This document shows, in pieces, positions 1 to 8,807 of a DNA stretch of 52,801 nucleotides. The translations under genes and the position numbers were made by a program. This stretch comes from Bryobacteraceae bacterium (GTDB lineage Bacteria > Acidobacteriota > Terriglobia > Bryobacterales > Bryobacteraceae): assembly GCA_025062235.1 (NCBI GenBank), contig JANXAE010000003.1:1-52801 (forward strand), in the 5' to 3' direction. A model generated the notes under the pieces. That model was not told where the DNA came from. It did no database searches and saw only the letters and a list, made by a program, of their open reading frames with translations. The number at the start of each line of letters is the position of its first letter. Position 1 is the first letter of the stretch.

Positions 1-15
1 CCTGAGGAGTTCCCC

Positions 16-1263
16 ATGGCGCGGATCTATCCCTTCCGACCCTATCGCTACAGCCCGGAGGCCGGGCGGCTGGAGGACCTGCTGACACAGCCGTACGACA
101 AGATCACGCCCGAGATGCAGGCCCGGTATCTGGCGCTGAGTCCCTACAATCTGGTGCGCATCGAGCTGGGGCCGCGCTTCCCGGGCGACGACGCTGCCAA
201 CAACGTTTACACTCGGGCCGCGGCCTGCTTGCGCGAATGGATCGAACGGGGCGTGCTCGCGCGCGAGCCCGAACCGGCCCTGTTCGCCTGCGCGCAGGAG
301 TTCGACCTGCCCGAAGGCGGCGGACATTTCGTGCGCAAGGGACTGATCGGGCTGGGAGCGCTCGAGGAATTGGGCGCTGGCGTGGTGTACCGGCACGAAC
401 AAACGCTTTCCGCGCCCAAACAAGATCGCATGGAATTGTTGGAGCACACGCGTGCCACCTGCGGCCCGATCTTCATGCTGTACCCGGATCCGGAGGGGCA
501 GGTGGAGGCGGCGCTCGAAGAAGCCTTTTGCCAGCCGCCGCTGGCCGAGGTGCGCGACGAATACGGCGTGCTGCATCGGCTCTGGAAGATCACGGAGCCC
601 GAGCGCATCACCTCCCTCCAGCGCCTGATGAGCGACAAGAAGCTGCTGATCGCCGACGGCCACCACCGCTACGAGACCGCGCTGGCATTCTGGCGGCGAC
701 ACCCGGACCTGCCCGGAGCCGACCGGGCCTTGATGACGTTCGTGAACCTGCACTCGCCTGGGCTGAAAATCCTGGCCACGCACCGGCTGGTGAGCGGGCT
801 GGAAGCCTTCGATCCGGCCGCGCTGGTCGCGGGGCTGCGCGCACGCTTCCGGCTGCGGGAACTGGCCTCGGGGACCGAACTGCAAGCGTTGTGGCGCGAA
901 GCGGCCCCGGCCAAGGCGCGCATCGGCGTGAAGGTTGCCGGTTCCGGGCCACTGTACCTGCTCGAGACCGAGCGCGGCGGGCGACTGGCGTTGGAGATCC
1001 TTCACCGCGAGGTCATCGAAGGACTGCTCGGGATCGGAGAGGCCGCCGTGCGGGAAGAGAAGCACATCCGCTACGTGCGCGGCCTGGAGACGGCGCTGAC
1101 GGCAGTCGAAACGGGCCAGGCGCAGATCGCTTTCCTGCTGGAGCCGGTCGCCGTCGAGGACGTGGCGCGCGTGGCGTTTTCCGGCGGCGTGATGCCGCAA
1201 AAGTCCACGGACTTCTACCCGAAGCTCCTTTCCGGGTTGACGATCTATCGGCTGGGAGAGTGA
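16..1263 (+). CDS. DUF1015 family protein
   Basis: The 415-residue protein matches the DUF1015 family, which has no settled function. It begins MARIYPFRPYRYSPEAG, the usual family start, followed by an early QPYDKI motif. The signature LLIADGHHRYETAL lies near residues 214-227. That ADGHHR motif recalls the ParB/serine-kinase-like fold, but this link is only a motif resemblance. No signal peptide or membrane segment is visible, so it is probably cytoplasmic. A GAGGAG ribosome site lies six bases before the ATG. The HDOD gene follows after 54 bases in the same frame, separated by one TGA. Family assignment is firm; function is unknown. Confidence 0.85.
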   Translation: MARIYPFRPYRYSPEAGRLEDLLTQPYDKITPEMQARYLALSPYNLVRIELGPRFPGDDAANNVYTRAAACLREWIERGVLAREPEPALFACAQEFDLPEGGGHFVRKGLIGLGALEELGAGVVYRHEQTLSAPKQDRMELLEHTRATCGPIFMLYPDPEGQVEAALEEAFCQPPLAEVRDEYGVLHRLWKITEPERITSLQRLMSDKKLLIADGHHRYETALAFWRRHPDLPGADRALMTFVNLHSPGLKILATHRLVSGLEAFDPAALVAGLRARFRLRELASGTELQALWREAAPAKARIGVKVAGSGPLYLLETERGGRLALEILHREVIEGLLGIGEAAVREEKHIRYVRGLETALTAVETGQAQIAFLLEPVAVEDVARVAFSGGVMPQKSTDFYPKLLSGLTIYRLGE

Positions 1264-1317
1264 GCGTCCGGGGGATCGGCTGCTCAAGTTTGCCGGGCAT
1301 CTGCCGATGAGTGGGGC

Positions 1318-2544
1318 GTGGAGGTGCAAGCTCAGGCGGGCAGTCGTGTGCCCGGCCAACCCTGGGGAGCGCATTGCCGGCGCGTGGCTGCGCTGGCCTG
1401 CGAGCTGGGCCGCCGTTTGCGCTTGCCGCCGGCCGAACTGATCGCGCTGGAAGAGGCGGCGCTGCATCACCACGCGGAGTTGTCCCCCGCGGCGGGCGAG
1501 GCCGCGAGCCCGGATCTTTCCCCTCCCGCCCGGGCCATCCTGCATGGCTTCCGAAACCCCGAAGAGCCTGTCGGCGGACGCGCGGCGGCCATCCTGCGAG
1601 TCGCGGAAGCCTTTGCGGAGCGGGTCGAGTTCCTGCCTTTCCAACCGGCCGCACTCGAACAGATCATTGACGAAATGAACTGGCTGGCGCAGAAAGGCCT
1701 GTACGACCCCGTCGTGACCACCCACCTGACGGCCCTGGTTTCGATTCGCCTGGAGGACCTGCTGGAGACTGTGCACCGGCTGCCGGTCTTCCCGGCGGTC
1801 GCGCTGCGTGCGCTGATGATCCCGCCCGAAGAAGAGACCAGCTTGGAGCAGATGGAAAGCCTGGTCAGTTCCGACCAGGTGCTGGCGGGCGCGATCGTGG
1901 AGGCAGCGAATTCGGCATTCTACAACCCTTGCCGGCGGATCGCGACGATCGCTCAGGCGCTCTCCTACATCGGGGTCGAGGGAGCGCGACGCGTGGTCCT
2001 GGCGCAGGTGTTCCGGCCGTTGTTCGCCTGTCGCGCGCTGGGGCGGCTGTGGCGCCACGCCGTCGAGACGGCGGTCAAGGCCGAGCGGCTGGCGTCGTTG
2101 TCGCGAGCCGTGAACGGACAGGAGGCATTCCTGGCCGGCCTGGTGCATGATGTGGGCCGCCTGGCTCTGCACCGGCTGGGAGGGGTGGAGGGGGAACGAT
2201 ACGCTCGTCTGCGAGAGAAGGGGGCCGACGCGGTCTTCGTCGAGATGATGCTGTGCGGGTTCGACCACGGCGTGGCCAGCGCGGAGATCCTGCGCTCCTG
2301 GAGTTTCCCGGCGCACATGGTGGAGGCGGTCGAGCATCACCACCGTCCGGAAGCGAGCCGGTCGCCGATGGCCGCGCTGCTGCACGTGGCCGAGAGCTGG
2401 AGCGAAGAGGCCGAGGAGGAAGACCTGCCCTCGCCACGCCGGGTGCAGCGCGCGCTGAAGCAACTGGGGCTGACGGCCGACTCCCTCAAACCGGGCGCCG
2501 AGCCGGAGCATTGGCTGCTTGCCTGCCTGCTGGAGGCGGCATGA
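1318..2544 (+). CDS. HDOD domain signalling protein with N-terminal HD-like segment
   Basis: The 408-residue protein has two parts. Residues 1-140 look like a fragment of an HD hydrolase helix bundle (HCRRVAALA, then ALHHH). Residues 155-400 form an HDOD domain, including GLVHDVGRLALHRL and VEHHHRP. HDOD proteins usually act in bacterial signalling and do not have a proven catalytic role in most cases. The only available start in this frame is a GTG with no good ribosome site; the frame is otherwise open back to the stop of the preceding gene. The first HD part lacks the usual upstream residues, so it may be a decayed domain. The next gene is convergent. Confidence 0.75.
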   Translation: MEVQAQAGSRVPGQPWGAHCRRVAALACELGRRLRLPPAELIALEEAALHHHAELSPAAGEAASPDLSPPARAILHGFRNPEEPVGGRAAAILRVAEAFAERVEFLPFQPAALEQIIDEMNWLAQKGLYDPVVTTHLTALVSIRLEDLLETVHRLPVFPAVALRALMIPPEEETSLEQMESLVSSDQVLAGAIVEAANSAFYNPCRRIATIAQALSYIGVEGARRVVLAQVFRPLFACRALGRLWRHAVETAVKAERLASLSRAVNGQEAFLAGLVHDVGRLALHRLGGVEGERYARLREKGADAVFVEMMLCGFDHGVASAEILRSWSFPAHMVEAVEHHHRPEASRSPMAALLHVAESWSEEAEEEDLPSPRRVQRALKQLGLTADSLKPGAEPEHWLLACLLEAA

Positions 2545-2590
2545 AAGTCAGCGCAAGGCGGGCAGGCGGCTGGCACGTTCAGCGAGAACC

Positions 2591-3829
2591 CTACTGGTTG
2601 CGCCGGTCTGCTTGGGGCGCGGGCGAGGAAAACTGGGCAGGGGAGCGGGAGGGTGCGCGCCCGGCAGGGGCCACGGGAGCGCGCCTGGCGGGCGTCAAAT
2701 TCTCGAACCAGCGCAGCTCGGCTCCGCCGACGCAAGCCAGATCGGGGCGCCGGTCCGCATTCAAATCCGCCACGACGCAGCTCGAGGTGGCCATGGCGCC
2801 CGATTCGAGTTTCCGGCCCTCCCATCGTTGTCCCGAACCGTCCTGGGCGCGATACACGAGCAAGCCGCCGCCGCGGGCGCGATAGCCCGCGACGATTTCG
2901 TCCCTTCGGTCGCCATCGAAGTCGGCTGTCTCGAGGGCGTGGCCTTCGGCGAGCCTGTCGTCGAGCACGACGCGCCGCCATGAGTCGGCCTGAGGCAGGT
3001 AGACGACGAGCAGGTGACCGTGCCAGGGCTCGATGGCGGCGAGGAAGCGAGTGCGGCCCAGGCGTCCCACCGCGACCTCGCTGGCGCCGCTGCGCGGCCA
3101 GGGTTGCGGGTTGCCATCGGCCAGTCGGGTGCGCCGCCATCCTTGCGGCGTGCGCTCGAACAGATCCAAGCCGCGGAAACTGGCGGTGAGGATCTCCTCG
3201 CGGCCATCGTTGTTCCAATCCGTCACTGCCAGACCGTGAAGCACGCCCTGCAATTCCTCGCTGACGGTTTCGCGCGCCCACGTGGCCGGCCGATAGAGGA
3301 CCAGCGGGACAGGCGCCGAGTAGTCCGGGGGCTCGGCAAGGGCGCCGGCCAAGGGTGCGTTGACGAGCACGCCTGGGGGCTTGCCGTCCACAGTGGCGAA
3401 ACGCAGCCGGTGCGAGGCGGGCAGCCGATCCAGCTCGCGCAGCGACCATGGTTGTCTGGGGTCATGGCCGGCTCGTAACAAGCCGATCAGGCCGGCGCTC
3501 TCCCGGGGCCGCATGGAGAATTCCCACGCCACGGCGAGCTCGGGCAGGCCGTCGCCATCGAGATCGGCGGCGGCGACGTTGATGAGGCCGCGGAGCCCGC
3601 GCGCGATGACGTGACGCCGCCACCCCGGGTTCTCGAACCAGGCCAACTCGCCGCTGGAGCTCGACAGGGCGATCAGGTCAGGGCGGCGGTCTCGATTGAG
3701 GTCCGTGGCCAGCACCTGGTAGCCGCCTTTGAGATCGCCGGCGATGAGCCGGCTGCGGAGGACGATGGGAGATGCGCCCCGGGCGGCTCCGAAGCAGAGG
3801 ATCACGCAAAAAACGAGGCGAATGCGCAT
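2591..3829 (-). CDS. Exported FG-GAP/VCBS repeat protein
   Basis: The 412-residue protein starts with a signal peptide (MRIRLVFCVILCFGAARGA). It carries repeated Asp-rich calcium-type motifs of the FG-GAP/VCBS kind, such as DLNRDRRPDLI, DLDGDGLPELAV, DWNNDGREEIL, DFDGDRRDEIV and DLNADRRPDLA, spaced along the chain as in a beta-propeller. It is expected to be periplasmic or outer-surface. The ATG follows the TonB receptor stop by one base, and a GAGGAA site lies inside the receptor's last codons, so the two genes are probably translationally coupled. The partner suggests a role in binding or handling the receptor's substrate. The exact ligand cannot be read from sequence. Confidence 0.82.
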   Translation of the reverse strand: MRIRLVFCVILCFGAARGASPIVLRSRLIAGDLKGGYQVLATDLNRDRRPDLIALSSSSGELAWFENPGWRRHVIARGLRGLINVAAADLDGDGLPELAVAWEFSMRPRESAGLIGLLRAGHDPRQPWSLRELDRLPASHRLRFATVDGKPPGVLVNAPLAGALAEPPDYSAPVPLVLYRPATWARETVSEELQGVLHGLAVTDWNNDGREEILTASFRGLDLFERTPQGWRRTRLADGNPQPWPRSGASEVAVGRLGRTRFLAAIEPWHGHLLVVYLPQADSWRRVVLDDRLAEGHALETADFDGDRRDEIVAGYRARGGGLLVYRAQDGSGQRWEGRKLESGAMATSSCVVADLNADRRPDLACVGGAELRWFENLTPARRAPVAPAGRAPSRSPAQFSSPAPQADRRNQ

Positions 3830-3830
3830 T

Positions 3831-6311
3831 TCAGTTCCTCCCCAGCCAGCGGACGCGGAAGTTCATGCTCCGTCCCTGACCGCCATAGAATCGCAGGAAA
3901 TTGGGCGAGCTGGCGTTGTTGTTCACCGTGTCGTAATTGCGGCGGTCGGTGATGTTATTGAAACCGGCGCGAAGAGCCCAGCGATGGCCCTTGAGCAGGA
4001 ACCTTCGCTCCACGTGCAGGTTCAGCTCGAAGAAAAAAGGGAAACGGCGCTCGTTGACCTGACCGAGCAGGCGGCCTTCGTCGTCCTGGACCGAGAAGGG
4101 GTAACCGTTGCGGGCTTCGAGCAGGTAAGCCAGCGCCCAGTTCCGACGTCCGAGCGGAAGGTAACCCCAGCTCACGAAGCGGTTGGGGGTGTCCCAGGGC
4201 ATGCGGCCGACGTTCCGCGAGACGATGATGGGATCGTCAATGCTCAGGTCCACGACCGAATTGGAAAAGGCGCGGGAGCGCGTGTAGGAAACCAACCACT
4301 CGTATTGCTGGCCGAAAGCATGACGGAGCGTCAGTTCGAGGGCGTCATAAAGGTCGCGCCGCAGGTTGGCCAGCGAAAAGAGGGCATCGAAAGGAAGGTC
4401 GGCGAAGGCGTTCGAGAGGGCGCAAGGCACCTGCCGGCCGGCCTGGAGGATGTTCTCGTAGGTCAGTCCCTGTCGGCCGCGCCGCGACAGCCAATTCGCG
4501 CGCAGATACCAGCCGGGCCCGAAGGCCTGCTCCCAAGAGAAGTTCCAGTTGTAATATCGCGGTCGCCGGAGGGGCCCAGCGGGGATTTCGAAAAGCGAGA
4601 CGGCGGGACCGCGCAGGACCGAGCCGTCCCGCGCGAAGTACGTCGTGAGCGAGTACTGGTCCAGGGGACGGGAAAAGACGCGCAGGCTGGCGGTTTCGTA
4701 CACTATGCCGAAGCCCGCAGCAAGCTTGGCGGACTCCAAGCGGGGAGGGGACCAGGCAATGCCCAGGCGCGGCGCCGCATCATGCGAGCCGAGCAGCCGG
4801 TCCCAATCGTGGCGCAGGCCGGCTTCGACCAGCAGGTTGCGCCGCAGCCGCCAGGAATCCTGCAAGTACGTCGAAGCCTCGAAGTTCGAGCGGGCCAGCC
4901 GTCCGCTGCCGCCGAAGCGGACGGCGCGAAGCACCGTGTAGTCGGAGCGGTAATGTTGGTAGCCGGTGCGGCGGACGTTCTGCCAGTACCAGACGCGGTC
5001 CAGATCGAGGCCCAGTTTCAACTGGTGCTGGCCGCCGAAGGAGAACGAGGGCAGGAACAGATTGGCGAGATATTGGTCCCGGCCCGCACGGCGCAGGGCG
5101 TCGGCGAAGTAATTGCCGCGTCGGCCTTCCGGCAGGATGTGCAGGCTTTCCTGGCCCTGAGGGATCTCGCGCCCGAACGTTCGGGTGGCGGCCCAACCCA
5201 GCTCGAGCAGTAGGCCGCGGCCGAGATAGGCCTGATTCTTGGCGTGGACGAACCACTGGCGTGTGCGGCGGTCCACGGTGGTTTCCCAGGGATCCAGCGC
5301 CGTGAGCCCCGTGCGGGGAGCTGTCCAAGTATGGATGAGCAGGCCGGTGAAGAGCTGGTTGGTCGGGGTGAGGTTGAACTGGTTGCGCAGCAAACTGGAG
5401 CCGCGCCAGCTCGAGGTGCGGTCCTGTCCCTCGGGCAGGTCTTCCACGACGTGCTGGATGTAGTGCAGGTCGAGGCTCTCGGAGAACCAGGCGCGTCCCT
5501 TGCGAAGCGGGCCCGAGACCCCCAGGCGCGGCGACCATCCGCCGATGATGAGCCCTTTGCGGTTCTCCACGCCGGGGATGAAGTTGGTGGCCGAGTACCG
5601 CAGCCGGTCGTCGCCCGCGGCGGTGCGGATGGCCAGCGCACCGGCGGCGCCCTTGCCGTACTCGGCGCTCAGCGCCCCGGTGGAAACCTCGAGCGACCGC
5701 ACGCTGTCCACGCTGATCCGGGTTTCGAAGCGGCCGCTGAGCGGGTCGTTGACCTGGAAGCCATCGAGCGTGTAGTAGGTCTGCTCCTCGGGCGCTCCGC
5801 TCAAGTGCAAGCCGCCGCGGTTGTCCTGCACGACGCCGGGCAGCGCGCGCATCGCGTTGCGCAAGTTGCTGCTGGTGGGGTAGGGAATGGCCTGGATTTC
5901 GGTGCCGGTGATGCGCTGCTGGGGGGCGGTGCGTTCGGCATCCACCGCGGGCGGCGAGTACGAAACGGTCACCCGTTCGAAAATCTCCTGCTGGTGGTTG
6001 AGCACGAGAGTGATTTCTTCTTCGGCGCGTTCGAGCCGGACGGGACGTTCCGCGAGACGAAAGAAGCCCTCGCGCTCGGCGCTGATGAGATACTCGCCGG
6101 GCAGCTCGAGCTCGAGGGAGAAGGCTCCCCGGGCATCGGCGACGATGCGGCGCGCGGAGTGGGACTCTGCGCCGGCGGGCCGCAAGCTTACGCGCGCCCC
6201 GGGCACCGGGGCGTTGTTCTCGTCCACCACGCGGCCGCTCAGGCGGATCCCCGCCGCCAGAACCTGGCACAGCGCGGCGCACGCCGCCAGCAAGCCGACG
6301 AGCGTTGTCAC
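3831..6311 (-). CDS. TonB-dependent receptor with carboxypeptidase-regulatory domain
   Basis: An outer-membrane receptor of about 826 residues. I place the start at a GTG (6309-6311) because it begins a clean signal peptide (TTLVGLLAACAALCQVLA) and has a GGAAG site seven bases upstream (6319-6323). Longer in-frame starts would run into the divergent gene. After the signal come a carboxypeptidase-regulatory-like fold (RLSGRVVDENNAPVPGARV), a plug domain (ALPGVVQDNRGGLHLSG, YYTLDGFQVNDPLSGRFET) and a long beta-barrel with alternating aromatic strands. The FG-GAP gene is coupled to its 3' end. The family imports siderophores, vitamins or glycans with TonB energy; the substrate here is unknown. 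Confidence 0.88.
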   Translation of the reverse strand: MTTLVGLLAACAALCQVLAAGIRLSGRVVDENNAPVPGARVSLRPAGAESHSARRIVADARGAFSLELELPGEYLISAEREGFFRLAERPVRLERAEEEITLVLNHQQEIFERVTVSYSPPAVDAERTAPQQRITGTEIQAIPYPTSSNLRNAMRALPGVVQDNRGGLHLSGAPEEQTYYTLDGFQVNDPLSGRFETRISVDSVRSLEVSTGALSAEYGKGAAGALAIRTAAGDDRLRYSATNFIPGVENRKGLIIGGWSPRLGVSGPLRKGRAWFSESLDLHYIQHVVEDLPEGQDRTSSWRGSSLLRNQFNLTPTNQLFTGLLIHTWTAPRTGLTALDPWETTVDRRTRQWFVHAKNQAYLGRGLLLELGWAATRTFGREIPQGQESLHILPEGRRGNYFADALRRAGRDQYLANLFLPSFSFGGQHQLKLGLDLDRVWYWQNVRRTGYQHYRSDYTVLRAVRFGGSGRLARSNFEASTYLQDSWRLRRNLLVEAGLRHDWDRLLGSHDAAPRLGIAWSPPRLESAKLAAGFGIVYETASLRVFSRPLDQYSLTTYFARDGSVLRGPAVSLFEIPAGPLRRPRYYNWNFSWEQAFGPGWYLRANWLSRRGRQGLTYENILQAGRQVPCALSNAFADLPFDALFSLANLRRDLYDALELTLRHAFGQQYEWLVSYTRSRAFSNSVVDLSIDDPIIVSRNVGRMPWDTPNRFVSWGYLPLGRRNWALAYLLEARNGYPFSVQDDEGRLLGQVNERRFPFFFELNLHVERRFLLKGHRWALRAGFNNITDRRNYDTVNNNASSPNFLRFYGGQGRSMNFRVRWLGRN

Positions 6312-6330
6312 GGTGCCGCTTCCGATGGCC

Positions 6331-6340
6331 AATATACAAT
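6331..6340. promoter_or_regulatory. Overlapping divergent -10 boxes
   Basis: The 37-bp gap between the TonB receptor start (6311) and the TolB-like gene start (6349) contains AATATACAAT. Read forward, TACAAT (6335-6340) is a good -10 box eight bases before the ATG. Read in reverse, TATATT (6336-6331) is a -10 box 19 bases before the GTG. The two hexamers share bases, so one polymerase would block the other. No good -35 is visible for either; any upstream elements would lie inside the opposite gene. Confidence 0.5.
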
Positions 6341-6348
6341 GGTGGCTT

Positions 6349-7374
6349 ATGCGGAACCAAATCTGCGTCGCTGTCGCGTTCGCAATCCTGATGGCGACGC
6401 CGGCGGCTTGCCAGACCTCGGAGCGCCTGGGCAAGCTGCGGCAACTGACCTTCGGCGGACAGAACGCGGAGGCCTACTGGTCGCCGGACGGGCGACGTTT
6501 GATTTTCCAATCCACGCGCGAGCCGTATCGCTGCGATCAGATCTTCGTCATGAACGCCGACGGGAGCGATGTGCGGCTGGTCTCGACCGGCAAGGGGCGG
6601 ACGACCTGCGGTTATTTCCTGGCAGACGGCAAGCACATCCTGTACTCTTCGACGCACGAGGGGGGCGAGGAATGCCCGCCCCCGCCTGACCGCAGCCGGA
6701 GCAAGGTCTACGTCTGGGCCGTCTACCCGAGTTACGACATTTACCTCGCCACCGACCAGGGCCGCATCGTGAAGAAGCTCACCGATTCGGCCGGCTACGA
6801 CGCAGAGGCGACGGTGTGCTGGAGAACCGGAAAGATCGTCTATACCTCGCTGGCCTCGGGCGATCTCGAGCTCTGGGTGATGGACAGCGACGGATCGAAC
6901 AGGCGGCAGATCACCAACCGGCTGGGTTACGACGGCGGCGCGGTCTTTTCGCGGGATGGCAGCAAACTGGTCTGGAGGGCACACTACCCGCGCGAGGAAA
7001 CCGCCGTGGCCCAGTACAAGGAGCTTCTGGCGCGCAATCTGGTGGCTCCCTCGCGCGTGGAGATTTTCCTCGCCGACGGCGACGGCCGCAATCCGCGCCA
7101 AGTGACCAACTTCGGCTGCGCCAGCTTCGCGCCGACGTTCACGCCGGACGGCAAGCACATCGTCTTCGCATCCAATCACCACGACTGCGACAGCCGGAAT
7201 TTCGAGCTCTACATGATGAACCTGGACGGCAGCGGACTGCAACGCCTGACGAATCTGGGCGGCTTCGTTTCTTTCCCCGAATTTTCCCCGGACGGGAAGT
7301 ATCTGGTCTTCGCCTCCGACTACAAGGCAAAGAGCCGGTACGAATTCAACATCTTTGTAGCGGAGTGGAAGTAA
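6349..7374 (+). CDS. TolB-like PD40 beta-propeller protein
   Basis: This 341-residue exported protein has a signal peptide (MRNQICVAVAFAILMATPAACQ). Repeated PD40/TolB-type blades follow: YWSPDGRRLIFQS, VFSRDGSKLVW, TFTPDGKHIVFAS and EFSPDGKYLVFAS, together with IFVMNADGSDVRL and LWVMDSDGSNRRQ. I chose the ATG at 6349 because it opens the signal peptide; longer in-frame readings are antisense to the receptor gene. A cysteine sits near the cleavage region, but the context (PAAC) is a poor lipobox. It is likely a periplasmic sensor or scaffold. Similar proteins are common in Acidobacteriota. It is not tolB itself, since no Pal/Tol genes are nearby. Confidence 0.82.
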   Translation: MRNQICVAVAFAILMATPAACQTSERLGKLRQLTFGGQNAEAYWSPDGRRLIFQSTREPYRCDQIFVMNADGSDVRLVSTGKGRTTCGYFLADGKHILYSSTHEGGEECPPPPDRSRSKVYVWAVYPSYDIYLATDQGRIVKKLTDSAGYDAEATVCWRTGKIVYTSLASGDLELWVMDSDGSNRRQITNRLGYDGGAVFSRDGSKLVWRAHYPREETAVAQYKELLARNLVAPSRVEIFLADGDGRNPRQVTNFGCASFAPTFTPDGKHIVFASNHHDCDSRNFELYMMNLDGSGLQRLTNLGGFVSFPEFSPDGKYLVFASDYKAKSRYEFNIFVAEWK

Positions 7375-7387
7375 CCGCGGAAGGGTC

Positions 7388-7396
7388 TGTTAGAAT
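7388..7396 (+). promoter_or_regulatory. Extended -10 box upstream of dihydrolipoyl dehydrogenase
   Basis: TG-T-TAGAAT (hexamer 7391-7396) is an extended -10 element nine bases before the ATG at 7406. If used, transcription would begin at about 7403, giving an almost leaderless mRNA. The GGAGG at 7398-7402 would then be mostly lost. The alternative is an upstream promoter that retains GGAGG as the ribosome site. Confidence 0.4.
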
Positions 7397-7405
7397 CGGA
7401 GGCGC

Positions 7406-8800
7406 ATGAGCTACGACGTGGTCATCCTGGGTAGCGGGCCGGGCGGCTACACGGCCGCGGTGCGTGCAGGCCAGTACGGATTGAAGACGGCGCTGGTCGA
7501 GAAACGGGCGCGTCTGGGCGGCACCTGCCTGCTGGTGGGCTGCGTCCCGACGAAGGCGCTTCTCCATGCGGCCGAACTGTGGCGCAGCCTGCAGGAGGCG
7601 GCGGCCGACGGCATCCACGCGGAGAACTTCCGGCTGGATTTCGCCCGCATCATCGAACGCAAGAACGAGATCGTCGGGCAACACTCCCGAGGAATCGAAT
7701 TCCTGATGCAAAAGAACAAGGTCGAGGTCATCCGCGGCGAGGGGACGCTCGAGGGCGGCGGGCGCGTGGCAGTGCGCAACGCCGGGGGCACGCGGATACT
7801 CGAGGCGCGCGCCGTGATCGTGGCCACGGGCTCGGAGGCGCGGCTGCTGCCCGGCCTGACGCCGGATCCCGAGCGGATCCTGACCAACGTGGAGATCCTC
7901 GAGCTGCAACGACCGCCCCACTCGCTGGTGGTCGTGGGGGCCGGTGCGGTAGGCGTGGAGTTCGCCTCGATGTTCCACCGCTTCGGCACGCGCGTGACGC
8001 TGCTCGAAATGCTGCCACGCATCCTTCCGCTCGAGGACGCCGATGTCTCGCGCGAGCTGGAGCGGGTGTTCAAGCGCTCGGGCATCCGCGTGGAAACGGG
8101 GGCGCGCGTCGAGCGGGTGGAGACGACGGAGACGGGAGTGCGGGTGACGGCGCTGCTGGCCGGCGGCCAGCCGGAGACCTTCGAGGCCGAGAAGGTGCTG
8201 ATCGGTGTGGGGCGCCGTCCCAACACCGAGGGCATCGGTCTGGAGAACACCCGCGTGCGGCTGGAACGCGGTCTCATTCCGGTCGACCAGCGTCAACGCA
8301 CGGCCGAGCCGGGCGTCTACGCGATCGGCGACGTCGTGCTGGGCACGCCGCAGTTGGCGCACGTGGCAGCGCGCCAGGGACTGGTGGCGGTGGCCGACAT
8401 CGCAGGCAAGCCCGCCGAGCCGGTGAATCCGCGCCAGATTCCCAGCTGCGTTTACACGGAGCCGGGCGTGGCCAGCGTGGGCCTGACCGAGGAGCAGGCG
8501 CGCGCGCAGGGTTACAAGGTTCGCGTGGGCAAGTTCGGATTCCGCCCCAACAGCATGGCCACCATCCTGCGGCGGCACGAAGGCTTCGTGAAGGTGGTCA
8601 GCGAGGAACGTTACGGGGAGATCCTGGGCGTGCACATCATTGGCCCGAAGGCCTATGAGCTCATCGGCGAAGCCGTGGCGGCGATGGCGGCCGAAGCCAC
8701 GGTGGAAACCATGATGAACACCATCCACGCTCATCCCACGCTCTACGAGACCCTGGGAGAGGCCTTCAACGCCGTCTACGGCCTGGCCATCAACGCCTGA
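7406..8800 (+). CDS. lpdA: Dihydrolipoyl dehydrogenase (E3)
   Basis: This 464-residue flavoprotein disulfide reductase reoxidises dihydrolipoyl groups of 2-oxoacid dehydrogenase or glycine cleavage complexes with NAD+. The FAD-binding GSGPGG is at residues 9-14. The redox pair is Cys41/Cys46 in GGTCLLVGCVPTK. An NAD-binding VVVGAGAVGVEF follows near 172-183, the FAD segment YAIGDV near 310, and the dimer-interface HAHPTLYETLGE supplies the His-Glu pair near the C terminus. Length is normal for the family. lipB starts seven bases after the stop, followed by an E2 gene, so the operon makes and maintains lipoylated enzyme. Confidence 0.95.
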   Translation: MSYDVVILGSGPGGYTAAVRAGQYGLKTALVEKRARLGGTCLLVGCVPTKALLHAAELWRSLQEAAADGIHAENFRLDFARIIERKNEIVGQHSRGIEFLMQKNKVEVIRGEGTLEGGGRVAVRNAGGTRILEARAVIVATGSEARLLPGLTPDPERILTNVEILELQRPPHSLVVVGAGAVGVEFASMFHRFGTRVTLLEMLPRILPLEDADVSRELERVFKRSGIRVETGARVERVETTETGVRVTALLAGGQPETFEAEKVLIGVGRRPNTEGIGLENTRVRLERGLIPVDQRQRTAEPGVYAIGDVVLGTPQLAHVAARQGLVAVADIAGKPAEPVNPRQIPSCVYTEPGVASVGLTEEQARAQGYKVRVGKFGFRPNSMATILRRHEGFVKVVSEERYGEILGVHIIGPKAYELIGEAVAAMAAEATVETMMNTIHAHPTLYETLGEAFNAVYGLAINA

Positions 8801-8807
8801 GGCCGCC

